Source of the DNA: Hygrophila difformis
Lineage: Eukaryota; Streptophyta; Magnoliopsida; Lamiales; Acanthaceae
Reading direction: 5' to 3'
Length of the DNA stretch: 64,000 nt
NCBI GenBank assembly: GCA_030278955.1
Contig: JAOANR010000005.1
Coordinates: 28,139,849 to 28,203,848 of the forward strand
Numbering within the stretch: the stretch's first letter is position 1; each line of letters begins with the position of its first letter. A program made the position numbers and the translations under genes. Below, in pieces: positions 1-10,053 of the stretch. The notes under the pieces are model-generated. The model had not been told where the DNA came from and did no database searches. It worked only from the letters and a program-made list of their open reading frames with translations.

Positions 1-525
1 ATAAATTATGCTATTGGATATGGATGAGATGAAATTAAATATTATGTTATTATCATGCTTTGTTAAATTATTAAATAAATGGCTTTTAAACCCTACGATC
101 ATGCATGTGTTAACTTACTCAGCAATTTTGCTGACCAAAACCATTTTTATTCCTTTCCTTACAGAATATGTGGAATGAGCGTGTGTGAGCACGATTCATG
201 CATGGGATTTTGGGAAACACTTATTTTGCTTTTAAATTTCGTACTTAGACTATATTATGAACAGGCCTGTTTAACCCGTGTTTTGGCCATGTCGGCCCCT
301 TTTATATTTTCCGCTGCGATATTGTACTAAACTAAATATTTCCGCTGCGCTATGCTATTATTATTTTCGAATTATATTGTATGGGCTATTTTGAATGCTT
401 TAAATGTTTTGAATACTGCAATACCTAGCCTTGCATCTCTTTAGTAAGCTCGGAGAAACCGTGTCTTACTAGGGAGATGTGGCGGTGACATCCCGACCTG
501 GGTGACCAAAAACCGGGGTGTTACA
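1..525 (+). repeat. 5' LTR, 3' portion only
   Basis: It matches the last 525 or so bases of the 3' LTR at about 8588-9113. It ends in TTACA, the usual close of LTRs in this lineage. The left part lies outside the window, so the promoter and target duplication cannot be seen. Short ORFs here are non-coding shadows that recur in the 3' LTR. Confidence 0.93.
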
Positions 526-528
526 AGT

Positions 529-540
529 TGGTATCAGAGC
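529..540 (+). promoter_or_regulatory. Primer binding site, initiator tRNA-Met type
   Basis: TGGTATCAGAGC lies three bases after the LTR end. This is the standard plant primer site complementary to the 3' end of initiator tRNA-Met. It fixes the plus-strand orientation of the element and the LTR boundary at 525. Confidence 0.92.
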
Positions 541-743
541 CCGGCTATTTTTAAACTATTATTTTTAAACCATTACTATTTTAAAACTATTATATTTTGA
601 CTATTCTTCTAAATTTTAAAGAATTATTTCCATGGAAAAATCTTTATTTTAAAACCCATGGAAAAATATATATATGTGGTGCATTAAATTATTAATGGGG
701 GGAAAAAGAAAATCATTTGCATTTGCATATTGCATCTCTGCTA

Positions 744-897
744 TGAACTTAGGATCTTGGCTAATTGAACCTAGAATCTTGGCGAAACTTGAACCTAGAA
801 TCTTGGCGAAACTTGAACTTAGAATCTTGGCGAAACTTGAACTTAGAATCTTGGCGAATTGAACCTAGAATCTTGGCGAATATTAACTTAGATCTCT
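744..897 (+). repeat. 24-bp tandem minisatellite in the leader
   Basis: About five to six copies of a 24-bp unit with the core CCTAGAATCTTGGCGAA stand in tandem directly before the sense ORF. Units differ at one or two positions (CCTAG or CTTAG), and the last ones are shortened. A short ORF across the array encodes a periodic peptide that I take to be fortuitous. Between 541 and 743 I see only AT-rich leader. Confidence 0.9.
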
Positions 898-909
898 TGC
901 TTGCGCTAG

Positions 910-1509
910 ATGGCTAGTCAATACATGATGCAGTTGATGATCAAGATGATGAACGCTCACCTTGACACCCAACAAACCATACAACAAATGAAAAATCGTA
1001 TAGCTCACTTGGAGGCAAATCTGCACCAAATGGGAGACTTAAGGGAAGCTGACCTCCAGCACTTCCTGAACTTGAGAGCCGCTGATCAAGATCGCATAAA
1101 AGACTTAGAAACTCAAGTGCAAAAACTCACCGAACGGAGCGATGCTGTGATAGATAGAGTTGAGGATCTAGGGACGGACCTGCTTGACCTCACCGATATA
1201 GTAGTACCATATAGCCCTGTGGAAGACCACTTGATGGGACCACGAAGCCCAACACCCCCAGTGGAGAGCCCGTCCGGCCTTATCCATGGACGCTACGGAA
1301 CCCTTGGGCTCTGGCCCCACATGGTCCGCCCATCGCCAAACCCGAGCCCAGTGGAGAACCATCCGGAGGAGACACCGTACCCAGTTCCGGAAGCCGTCGA
1401 TCCACCATCCCCAGTGTTTCGTGGACCTTTGGGCACCGGCCAGGTCTCTGATGAGGATGATCCTATGGAAGACCCCGCTACTCTGCCAGAGGACGCGGAG
1501 ATCTTTTAG
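910..1509 (+). CDS. Sense coiled-coil / proline-rich ORF in the gag position
   Basis: This 199-residue ORF is the only sense reading frame between the primer site and the antisense gene. Residues 1-100 are rich in Q, M, L, E and K with heptad-like spacing and suggest a long coiled coil. Residues 100-190 are rich in proline with repeated PVE motifs. The C-terminus is acidic (SDEDDPMEDP). There is no zinc knuckle, protease or other catalytic motif, and I do not recognise a family. It could be a highly diverged or replaced gag N-terminus that mediates self-association, or an ORF specific to this non-autonomous lineage. The start ATG follows the minisatellite. The frame is uninterrupted, unlike the pol fragment downstream. 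Function unknown. Confidence 0.6.
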   Translation: MASQYMMQLMIKMMNAHLDTQQTIQQMKNRIAHLEANLHQMGDLREADLQHFLNLRAADQDRIKDLETQVQKLTERSDAVIDRVEDLGTDLLDLTDIVVPYSPVEDHLMGPRSPTPPVESPSGLIHGRYGTLGLWPHMVRPSPNPSPVENHPEETPYPVPEAVDPPSPVFRGPLGTGQVSDEDDPMEDPATLPEDAEIF

Positions 1510-1818
1510 ATACTTTATCTTAGATAGTACATTTATTTTGCGCATCCTATTACTTGTATTAAATTTCTCTTAAAGGAATGAAATGCAAGTTGATTTTCCT
1601 TCTTTTGGGATTCTTCAGCCAAAAAAAAAAAAAAAAAAGCCGGAACAGTTCCATCGCATTTCCTCTAAATGATAACAGTCAAATCAGTCAACAAGGATAC
1701 AACGGAAACATAAACTACGAAACAAAACACAGCAAGATCATCCTTGTACAGTCCATAAGAAAACAACTAAATAAAACACTACTACAGCAAGCCTAGATGG
1801 AAATGCGGAAACAACGGA

Positions 1819-3114
1819 TCACTGGTCGGGAGGCGGGAACTGACGACGCATATACTCGTCCATCTGACGCATGTAGGCGTACATATCGGTCATGGAGGCC
1901 TGCTGCTCCAGCTGTCTCGTAGTGATCGTATCCATGCGAGCCTGGTACAGGTCCATCCTGGCATCCAGAGCGTCGTAGCGAACCTGCCCGGCTGCAAACC
2001 CAACATCCATACGAGCGAACCCCGCATCCATACTAAGCTGCATACCCTGCAGCATCTGAACTATCTGCGGCATCTCCGCACCCTGCTGGGGAACCTCGGG
2101 AGGCGGAGGTGGCTGCTCAGGAGGAACAACTAGAATCAAACCATAACCGTTGGGCTCCGGGCGAAGGACAGCCGGAGGAGCCCCACGTCGAAGAGCACTG
2201 CGTCGAGGGGCGTAGCTAGGGATACGGTAGTAGCCGCCAGCGGATAGCTCGTAAGGATCCGTCTCTGGTGACGTACGGATCCCCTGAGCCGCACACATGC
2301 CGCAAATAAGATGAACATGGGTAATCACCCTGCTCCCTTGTCCTCGGCGCATACCCCTGAGGTTGTCTGCGATACAAGCCCCAACATTCACCCTACCACC
2401 TCGGGCGAGAAAGCAGATGGTCTCATAGACGTGGTCTATAACAATATGGCTCCGGGTGATCGGCCGGACACGGCCTAACCATATCTGAGCTAGCTCGCGC
2501 CACGGAGTGTCCATCGTCGTCAACCTCAGCTCGTGATCGTGCTCGAGTAGGGGAGCCGTCAAGGTGCATAAAACACCCCACGCAGGCGGGGGTATACGAC
2601 CCTCAGGCTGTGGCCGGAATACACCATCGTCAGGAAGGCCGAAGTAGACGTTGATCGCCCGAGCACTGAAATCTAAATGGCGACCCCGAACCCAGACTTG
2701 AGACAAGTCACTGTTCTCCCCGAGACCGCCAATGTTGGCAATGACCTCCATAGCTAAGTACCCAGAAGCAATGCCCTCGGGATGGCGCGCAAGCCCAGTC
2801 CACTGAAGAAGATCCAAAACTGGACTAACCCTGTCGTCGTCCATATGGCGAGGATATATGCCTCTCTCCGGGACGTAAGACCTGTTCCGACGAAGCTCGT
2901 CGAAATAGAACTCCTGAGAGGCCATAGTAGCAAACCGATACCTGTCATGTCGACGGGGACGCACCTCGTCGGGGAGACCCCTGAGCTTAGGGCCCCGCTG
3001 CTCCTCGTCCTCCTCGGACTCGCTCTCATCAAAATCAGACATCGCCGGAGCGGCAGTGCTAGGACCAGCCTCATCGCGCTGAGCAACTCGTCTCCTGGTC
3101 CTCGGGGGACACAT
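1819..3114 (-). CDS. Antisense ORF: putative plant transposon protein (PF20167-like)
   Basis: A 431-residue uninterrupted frame runs opposite to the retrotransposon. Residues 1-60 are basic then strongly acidic (SESEEDEE). The middle carries features I associate with the putative plant transposon protein family: LLQWTGL, VRGRHLDFSARAINVYFGLP, W-rich spacing, then VNVGACIADNL and HLICGMCAAQGI. A PPEQPPPPPEVPQQ linker follows, then about 90 residues with heptad-like repeats of MDxGFARMD type, probably coiled coil. Related proteins occur as additional ORFs in plant LTR elements, but no biochemical function is established. An in-frame ATG at 3150, just after a splice acceptor, would add 12 mainly hydrophobic residues. 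ATG at 3114 gives a soluble start. Long, open and probably spliced, so likely expressed at some time. Confidence 0.75.
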   Translation of the reverse strand: MCPPRTRRRVAQRDEAGPSTAAPAMSDFDESESEEDEEQRGPKLRGLPDEVRPRRHDRYRFATMASQEFYFDELRRNRSYVPERGIYPRHMDDDRVSPVLDLLQWTGLARHPEGIASGYLAMEVIANIGGLGENSDLSQVWVRGRHLDFSARAINVYFGLPDDGVFRPQPEGRIPPPAWGVLCTLTAPLLEHDHELRLTTMDTPWRELAQIWLGRVRPITRSHIVIDHVYETICFLARGGRVNVGACIADNLRGMRRGQGSRVITHVHLICGMCAAQGIRTSPETDPYELSAGGYYRIPSYAPRRSALRRGAPPAVLRPEPNGYGLILVVPPEQPPPPPEVPQQGAEMPQIVQMLQGMQLSMDAGFARMDVGFAAGQVRYDALDARMDLYQARMDTITTRQLEQQASMTDMYAYMRQMDEYMRRQFPPPDQ

Positions 3115-3151
3115 GAGTGACGCCAAAATAACCCACAGAAAAAGCAGCATC

Positions 3152-3745
3152 CTGCAGATATCCAACCAATACCAAATGTAAGGATAAATCCTACACGGCA
3201 ATCACATTAAGCATAATTTAGAAAACACAAAAACATGAAAAGTGGGCTCTAACACGAGCGATCAAGAAGATAACCAAACCAAGACTATGTCTAGAAAAGT
3301 CCCAAACCTCATTGGGACATTTCGTCAAACACGTTGAGTGCGCAATAATCAATACCAAAGTTTACTTGCAAACACATGGGAAACGTCCCCAAACCAAACC
3401 AATTGCTTAGGCAATAACTCATCATCATAATAGGGCACAAAACAACGACAACAAACTCATCCGCATGCCCCCAATACCAATACAAATCGGGAAATTCATG
3501 TTTTCTTTAGAATATGGGAGCTAGTAAAAACTTCCTCAAACTAGGCATACGTTGTTGACAAATACTTTCTAATCAACAAAAATAACAACAAGTATCGCCC
3601 AAACCAGCTAATTGCACAAATTAAGTCTAAAAACAACAAACCCCCAATTCTTGTCCCTAAACCCTAATTTTGAAATTCACCCAAAGATTAAGGCTAAACA
3701 AGACATAAAATCTGAAATTGACGAATAGAAGTAGCAGACGCATAC
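3152..3745 (-). other. Predicted 5'UTR intron of the antisense gene
   Basis: On the minus strand, CAAG/GTATGC at 3746/3745 is a good splice donor. TATCTGCAG/GATG at 3152/3151 is a good acceptor, preceded by pyrimidine-rich, AT-rich sequence. Removing 594 nt joins a 5' leader (about 3746-3935) to the exon holding both candidate start codons. The interval is AT-rich with no long ORF, in contrast to the GC-rich exons. Splicing is inferred from consensus only. Confidence 0.6.
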
Positions 3746-3940
3746 CTTGCAAAGGAAAATCGAAGCCGGGAATGAGAGAATCGGGGGATGGGAGAACGAA
3801 TTTGAGAGAAAACTAGAGGAAGTCTCGGAAGTGGAAATGGGGCGGAATGACTCGCGCTCCGCGCGAGCCCTTTTGTTCGAACTGGCATGGCCGCGCGGTC
3901 GCCGCGCGCCACCGCGCGGGCACCGCGCGAGCCTCAAAAG
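3746..3940 (-). other. Candidate leader exon of the antisense gene, CpG-rich
   Basis: Sequence upstream of the predicted donor is pyrimidine-rich near the intron. Further upstream (3843-3928) it becomes extremely CpG-rich with short palindromes such as CTCGCG facing CGCGAG. The same GCGCGGTG / CCGCGCGG style recurs in the 3' LTR at 6890-6960. A T-rich run at 3948-3974 marks the border with the pol fragment. I cannot place a start of transcription. Confidence 0.4.
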
Positions 3941-3995
3941 TTGTTGTTTTTTTTTATTTTTTTATTTTTTTTTTACCTTCTACTGTTTACTCGAT

Positions 3996-6276
3996 AAGCT
4001 ATACGGCAAATTGTCGAAATGTGACTCCTGGCTAAAAGAAGTGGCATTTCTCGGACACATAGTATCCGCTGATGGAGTATCAGTGGATCCGGCAAAAGTC
4101 TCTGCCGTAACTGAATGGGCAACTCCGAAAAGTCCAACGGAAATAAGGAGTTTCCTTGGATTAGCCGGATATTATAGACGATTTGTGAAGGACTTTTCAA
4201 GGATTGCACGTCCTTTGACCCAACTGCTGAAGAAAGGAGCAAAATACGAGTGGACCGAAGCTTGTGAGATGGCGTTTCAAGAGCTGAAGAAACGACTCAC
4301 AACCACACCCGTATTAACACTACCATCAGAGCATGGTGACTTCGAAGTATATAGCGATGCTTCGAAGGAAGGTTTAGGTTGTGTTTTGATGCAAGACTCG
4401 CGAGTCGTAGCCTATGCGTCACGTCAACTAAAACCTCATGAGGAGAATTATCCGACCCACGACCTGGAGTTGGCAGCGGTCGTCTTCGCTCTAAAGATAT
4501 GGAGACATTATCTTTATGGGCGGAAATGTCGAATGTTCACCGACCACAAGAGCTTGAAATATATATTCACTCAGAAGGAGTTGAATTTGAGACAACGAAG
4601 GTGGTTGGAACTCATTAAGGACTACGATTTAGAGATAGCATACCACGAGGGGAAGGCGAATGTGGTAGCCGATGCCCTAAGTCGGAAAACCCAACACGTG
4701 ACAAACTCGTTGGTAATTCCGCCAGCATTGTACATGGAATTGGCAAGATTGGAGTTAGAACTTGTGCATCCTGGCACAGTGAGAGAAACGGTCAATGCCA
4801 TGGTCGTAGAAACTCCCATATTGGACGAGATTCGACTCGCTCAACCGGGCGACCCGAAACTCGAGAAGATAAAAGGGTATATTGCCGAAGGAAAGGCAAT
4901 AGGATTTGCTGTCCACGAGGATGGAAGCATCCGTTTTAAAGGGAGGTGGTGTGTGCCTCTTAAATGTGCCGAATTGAAGCAAAGGTTGATGGAGGAAGGG
5001 CACAACACGCCATATTCCGTACATCCCGGAGGTGACAAGCTATACAAAGATCTGAAGAAGATCTATTGGTGGCCGGGAATGAAGAAGGAAGTGGCAAATT
5101 TCGTGGCAAGATGTCTTACCTGCCAAAAGGTTAAGGCAGTGCGACATAAACCCTTAGGATTGATGCAACCACTAGAGATTCCAAGTTGGAAGTGGGATAG
5201 CATCTCAATGGACTTTGTCTCGGGATTACCTCGATCACCTAAAGGCATGAATAAGATTTGGGTGATTGTCGATAGGCTAACGAAGACAGTCATATTCATC
5301 CCAATGAAAGACACGTGGACTATGGACCAATTGGCCCGAGCCTACATTGATAACGTGGTACGACGACACGGAGTACCACATGATATCATTTCCGATAGAG
5401 ACAGTAGATTTGTCTCTCATTTCTGGACGGAGTTACAAAAAGCTCTCGGTACTCAAATCAAAATGAGCACCGCATTCCACCCGATGACGGATGGACAAAC
5501 CGAAAGAACAATCCAAACACTAGAAGACATGCTGAGAGCATGTGTGTTGGAATTCAAAGGAACCTGGGAATCTCATTTACCCTTGATTGAGTTTTCCTAT
5601 AATAATAGCTACCATGCTAGTATCGGCATGGCACCTTTCGAGGCGCTGTATGGACGAAAGTGCCGAAGCCCATTGAGCTGGGAAGAAAACGATAAGTCCG
5701 TGGTAGTGGGACCACAACTTATCGAAGACATGGCTCAACAAATCAAAGTGATTCAAGGGAAGATGAAAGCCGCACAAGACCGTCAAAAGAGTTATGCCGA
5801 CGTGAGACGACGAGACCTAGAATTTCAAGTGGGAGATAGGGTCATGCTAAAGATATCACCCATGAAGGGGGTGATGCGCTTTGGCAAACGAGGGAAGTTA
5901 AGTCCTCGATACATAGGACCTTACGAAATTCTAGAACGAGTCGGAACTCTAGCCTACCGATTGGCTTTACCGCCACACTTAGATCGAGTTCATAACGTCT
6001 TCCATGTCTCGCAACTAAAGAAGTATGTGCCGATACCCGACACATGTACTTCAACCGGAGATAATTGAGCTCGATGAAGATTTGACTTACGAGGAAGTCC
6101 CAGTGCGTATTCTCGATACTAAGGAACGAGTAACGAGGAACAAAACCATCAAAATGATCAAGGTTCTTTGGTCAAACCACGAAAGTGAGACGGCAACTTG
6201 GGAAGTAGAATCCGACATGAGAGAACGATACCCGACGTTGTTCCAAACCGATTCCGACACAGTTATGGGGACATAA
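3996..6276 (+). pseudogene. Truncated Tekay-like pol: RT C-terminus, RNase H, integrase, chromodomain
   Basis: Homology begins abruptly with [13 protein letters not shown], inside the RT palm/thumb and after the catalytic aspartates, so gag, protease and most of RT are absent. RNase H follows ([10 protein letters not shown] near 4355, [10 protein letters not shown] near 4540, VADALSR near 4665). Next comes the integrase HHCC finger ([11 protein letters not shown] to CLTCQK, about 4995-5130). The integrase core carries the D,D,E residues in [17 protein letters not shown] and [10 protein letters not shown] chromodomain-like tail ends with ATWEVESDMRERYPTLF. A one-base frameshift at about 6035-6045 separates the tail (frame of 6025-6276) from the main frame, which stops at 6068. 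The open frame upstream of 3996 is not homologous to pol. Confidence 0.93.
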
Positions 6277-6286
6277 CTGCAATCTT

Positions 6287-6470
6287 AAGGGGGAGAGGAT
6301 GTCATACCCCCTAATTTTCCGTGCATTTTTGTAAACTTTTGAACTACGTTATGGCTTGATCCCTTTACCGGGTACGTAGGCAGCTTAGAAGTTTTTATTC
6401 TAAGTTCAGTCACAAAACAATAAAACAAACACAAGACCTTAGCACGAGAAAAGCCGAAACACAACTTCGA
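6287..6470 (+). repeat. Second polypurine tract and LTR head from another Tekay-like element
   Basis: AAGGGGGAGAGGA at about 6286-6298 is followed by TGTCATACCCC, a typical tract-plus-LTR start, only 10 bases after the pol stop. The next 170 bases (GGTACGTAGGCAGC and onward) resemble the start of a Tekay LTR but differ from the LTR of this element. This is therefore the 3' end of a different element, joined before 6470-6500 to the host element's own GACGAAGTTG...GGAGGG tract. Confidence 0.7.
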
Positions 6471-6488
6471 GGACGAAGTTGATTCTTA

Positions 6489-6500
6489 AGGAGGGTAGAC
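6489..6500 (+). promoter_or_regulatory. Polypurine tract of the host element
   Basis: AAGGAGGGTAGAC lies directly before TGTAATACCC. It is the expected plus-strand primer for reverse transcription and confirms the left border of the 3' LTR. Confidence 0.8.
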
Positions 6501-9113
6501 TGTAATACCCGAGAATTTTCCAACATAAGATAAAATAATAATTAAATAAATAAATAATAAATAAAATGAATACCATAAATAAATAAATAAATCCAGCAAA
6601 TAAAAGAAGTAAATAAAGATAAGGAAATGAGAAATGAGATTTTTACTTAAAAAGGAATTAAAGATATTTAATTAAATAAAAGGATGGATTAAAGGTAAAT
6701 AAATGATACACCAAAACCCGACACTAATGAACTCGAGGATTCGAGTCCAAAACATCCAATTAGACTAAGAATAAATTTAGAGAGAAAGTAGAAACCCGAA
6801 GATACCCCGGGAATCGGAATTCGGGAGCATAGAGGGATAGAAACCCGAAAGAGAGGCGGAAAAGCACGACGGATCGCACGACCCGCCCGGACCGAAGTCC
6901 AGGCGAAGTCGGCGCGGTGGCCGCGCGGTGGAGGGCGATTAGCGCGCCACGACCGCGCCACTTGACAGATTTGGTTGTTGCGTGAATCTCTCGCCCGAAC
7001 GCGGATTTTTCGACTTTTGGTTGAACATCTCTCGACCCAAGACCTTTAGGTCAGATGTGGATGCCCTAGGGATTGAGAATTCTATAAATAAGCCCCTTGG
7101 GAGTCCCAAACAAGTTTACAAAACCCTACAACCTACTATACGTTCGAAACCCTAAATTCGGAGTCGTCGGAAAGCACCAAACGGAGGCAGCAGCTTTGGA
7201 CGAAAATCCAAGGATCTCCAAACGTTGTGGTAAGCTCTAGTCCGACAAATCTTATCACGTTTCAATCCGAAAATGGATTCTAACTTCGGTTCTTTCCTTT
7301 CTACACCCCGTATTGAATCTAGATCGTAGAACCCGACGAACGGAGAGGAGAAACGGTGATCTGGAAGCCACGCCTCCGAACTAGACATCTCCGACATTCA
7401 TAGACACTGTAAGTTAACTCTTACATGGTTTTGGGATGAATTAAAACATTCAAAACTAAAAGATTATCAAGAAACCGTAAATCTGTCAATCTAAACTTTC
7501 TATCGGCGCAACAGATTTGTTGAATTTTCCGAACCTTAAAACGAACTCAAACGGAAAAACTTAAAACACGAAAAACGTTCCTAAGACTTAGATCTAGCTA
7601 CTGTAAATTTTTGAGAATTTTTGGAGTTGATTTGATATGAGAAAACCCATTGAAACCGAGCTGTTTAAATCTAGATCTTGAAATCTTGGACAGAACATAG
7701 GAATGATCTTGATCACGTTTTTGATATAGGATCTAGGCTGTTTTAGATCTTTGGCCAAACATGAAAGTTGTAGATAAATGTCTTAAGATGATCCCTGTCA
7801 AATTTCATTAAATTTGGAGTTGAATTGCTATGGTAGAATTCGAAATCTTTAAACTGTGACACATTAAACTCGGACAGATTTGTTCTTATGCGAAAATTGG
7901 CAATTTTGACCTACTTAGGTATCTCGGCTTGAAAAAGTTAAAACACGAAAGTTGTAGATCTTGATGTTTCCGAGTCAGATATGGAAGTTTGGAATTTTTG
8001 GAATTAAATCTGATTTTAGACGAATTTTGGAGTAAACTGTGATTTACCGAAACGAAATCTTGAAATCTTGTTGAAACATGGAATTAACCTTTAGGGTTGA
8101 AACGAATTGAGATATTATTTCTAAATAAATACAATGGAAGGCAGATTTTAAAAACTAAATCCCCTTACAAACTTGATAAATTAAAATTAGGGGTGAGTGC
8201 TCTGCAGGGTGCCCCCTAACGATTCACTTCGTGCCGTAATGGACGATGGTGACCTCGCGCGCTAAACTTGAGATATGGATTGCCTAAACGGCGAAACTTA
8301 GAGCCTACACTCTCGTGAATATCCGTATGGGTTTTCCCGAGGCTCCGGAGTGGTACTGGGTATGGCTGATACGGTTGCGGCCGCCGGGCTACCGGCTAAA
8401 CTTGTTGACATCGCGATTTTATCGTGAAACTTTGAAATACAAAATCGGGAATGTAATGGGGATTCTAAACTAAATTAAATTAGATTAAATTATGTTGTTG
8501 TCCAATTTAAATTATTTAAATGCTTTATTTAAATTATGGCTTTTACGATTAAACCATGTGATATGTGTCATTAAATAGAGCCCTGAGATAAATTATGCTA
8601 TTGGATATGGATGAGATGAAATTAAATATTATGTTATTATCATGCTTTGTTAAATTATTAAATTAATGGCTTTTAAACCCTACGATCATGCATGTGTTAA
8701 CTTACTCAGCAATTTTGCTGACCAAAACCATTTTTATTCCTTTCCTTACAGAATATGTGGAATGAGCGTGTGTGAGCACGATTCATGCATGGGATTTTGG
8801 GAAACACTTATTTTGCTTTTAAATTTCGTACTTAGACTATATTATGAACGGGCCTTGTTTAACCCGTGTTTTGGCCATGTCGGCCCCTTTTATATTTTCC
8901 GCTGCGATATTGTACTAAACTAAATATTTCCGCTGCGCTATGCTATTATTATTTTCGAATTATATTGTATGGGCTATTTTGAATGCTTTAAATGTTTTGA
9001 ATACTGCAATACCTAGCCTTGCATCTCTTTAGTAAGCTCGGAGAAACCGTGTCTTACTAGGGAGATGTGGCGGTGACATCCCGACCTGAGTGACCAAAAA
9101 CCGGGGTGTTACA
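6501..9113 (+). repeat. 3' LTR, complete (2613 bp)
   Basis: The LTR runs from TGTAATACCC to GGGTGTTACA. It contains a CpG-rich block at 6885-6960, a TATA box at 7082-7090 and long AT-rich sequence after it. The last 525 bases match the 5' LTR. No coding function is supported. The immediate 3' flank is AGGGG; the matching target duplication cannot be checked because the 5' LTR start is missing. Confidence 0.92.
7082..7090 (+). promoter_or_regulatory. LTR TATA box
   Basis: CTATAAATA, followed by GC-richer sequence, is a canonical plant TATA box. It would place transcription start near 7112-7122 and divide U3 from R. In this 3' LTR it would drive readthrough into flanking DNA rather than the element. 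Confidence 0.65.
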
Positions 9114-9119
9114 AGGGGG

Positions 9120-9195
9120 ACGGGTGGAGAATCTAATCCCCAATCTGAAAGTTGGGAGTCAAGTACTTTACCACTTGGGTAAGTCCTCATCCTAG
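9120..9195 (-). repeat. Degenerate tRNA-like SINE head
   Basis: Read on the minus strand, TTACCCAAGTGGTAAAG resembles an A box and GGATTAGATTCTCC a decayed B box, at tRNA-like spacing. There is no matching acceptor stem, so it is not a tRNA gene. Between here and 9356 I see only AT-rich sequence. Confidence 0.35.
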
Positions 9196-9356
9196 CAAAT
9201 AAAATTATTTGTGAATTTTTTAGAAGAATAATATTTATTGAATAATAAAGTTCCAGAATTTTTAATAAATATATTCTATTGGCGTTGTTAATATATAATA
9301 AATACAATACATATAAAATAAAAATTTCTATATTTGTAAAAAGATTTAAAAAATTA

Positions 9357-9795
9357 CTCCCTTTGTTCCGTTTGAACTTTTTACATTGTTCATTATGCAT
9401 ATTTGACATAAATTTTTGTTGTAGTTATATAAGAAAAATATAGTCAATGGGGATCTTGTTACCAACAACAGTTGACTTGAGTGGATTGAGACTCTAGTCG
9501 CTTAAGCAGGGTCTCGGGTTCGAGCCATGTCAATGTAAAAAAAACTGCTTTGGGAGAAACGCCCTTCACGCACCTGCAGATCCTCGGGGGATTAGTCTTA
9601 GGTCCAATGTGGCATTGGGATACCCAGTAATTCACCAAAAAGGAGGATGTTGTTGAATTCGTCTTTTCGCATATTTTCAGAATATATATTTTATCTAATT
9701 TTTACTTCTCCATATTTTAAAATATTAATCATTAAATAAATGCATTGGACGTTATGTCTAAAAATTTTGGGTTATTTCAAATAGGACAGAGGGAA
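9357..9795. mobile_element. Stowaway-like MITE interrupted by a SINE
   Basis: Ends CTCCCTTTGTTCCG and GGACAGAGGGAA form inverted termini flanked by TA on both sides, the Stowaway/mariner pattern. The internal stretch TAGTCAATGGGGATCTTGTT resembles the copies at 51709, 52918 and 53606, but here it is broken by about 180 bp of SINE. No transposase is encoded. Confidence 0.7.
9465..9640 (+). mobile_element. tRNA-derived SINE
   Basis: CTCGGGTTCGAGCC is a good B box, preceded by an A-box-like segment (AGTCGCTTAAGCAGG). The body ends GATTAGTC...GGGATACCCAGTAATTCACC, the typical tail of plant tRNA SINEs. It sits inside a MITE; GTTGTT-like sequence on both sides may be remnants of the target duplication. 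Confidence 0.65.
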
Positions 9796-10014
9796 TATTA
9801 ATTATTAATTAAAATATTTTAGAAGTATATTTTTATTTTTTATGCTTTCTTGGCTTTTTGATTCAGAAAGGCGAGAATAAAGTAAAAGACAAAGTAGATT
9901 CCCTGGGAGATGTGATCAAAGGTTTTTATTCCTCTATATATAATAAGTAAGGCTGTTAGACTTATTTATAACAAAATTAGTTATTATTATTTATTAAATA
10001 TTATTCTTCTAGTA
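9796..10014. other. AT-rich spacer before the LINE
   Basis: AT-rich sequence with no coding potential or recognisable repeat. It is the empty-site flank of the LINE insertion. Confidence 0.6.
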
Positions 10015-10053
10015 AATTATAAAGAATATAAAAAGGAGGGTCGGAGGTCTGAA

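Larger units (their letters stand above)
1..9113 (+). mobile_element. Non-autonomous chimeric Ty3/gypsy (Tekay/Del-like) LTR retrotransposon
   Basis: Bases 1-525 and about 8588-9113 are nearly identical, with only a few differences, and mark the two LTRs; the 5' LTR starts outside the window. The LTR begins TGTAATACCC and ends GGGTGTTACA. The 5' LTR is followed at once by a Met-type primer site, and the 3' LTR is preceded by a purine-rich AAGGAGGG tract. The interior has no gag, protease or complete reverse transcriptase. It holds a sense coiled-coil ORF, an antisense gene and a 3' pol fragment from another element. The close LTR match suggests fairly recent movement, which would have needed enzymes supplied by an autonomous relative. 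Confidence 0.88.

Noticed and set aside
674..862. Short ORF with periodic ILAKLEPR-type peptide
   Set aside because: It only reads through the 24-bp minisatellite; no other coding signal.
1168..1545. Minus-strand ORF opposite the sense coiled-coil ORF
   Set aside because: A shadow of the sense ORF with no recognisable domain.
3747..3995. N-terminal extension of the pol ORF
   Set aside because: Open only by chance. It is antisense to the leader of the minus-strand gene and shows no similarity to RT.
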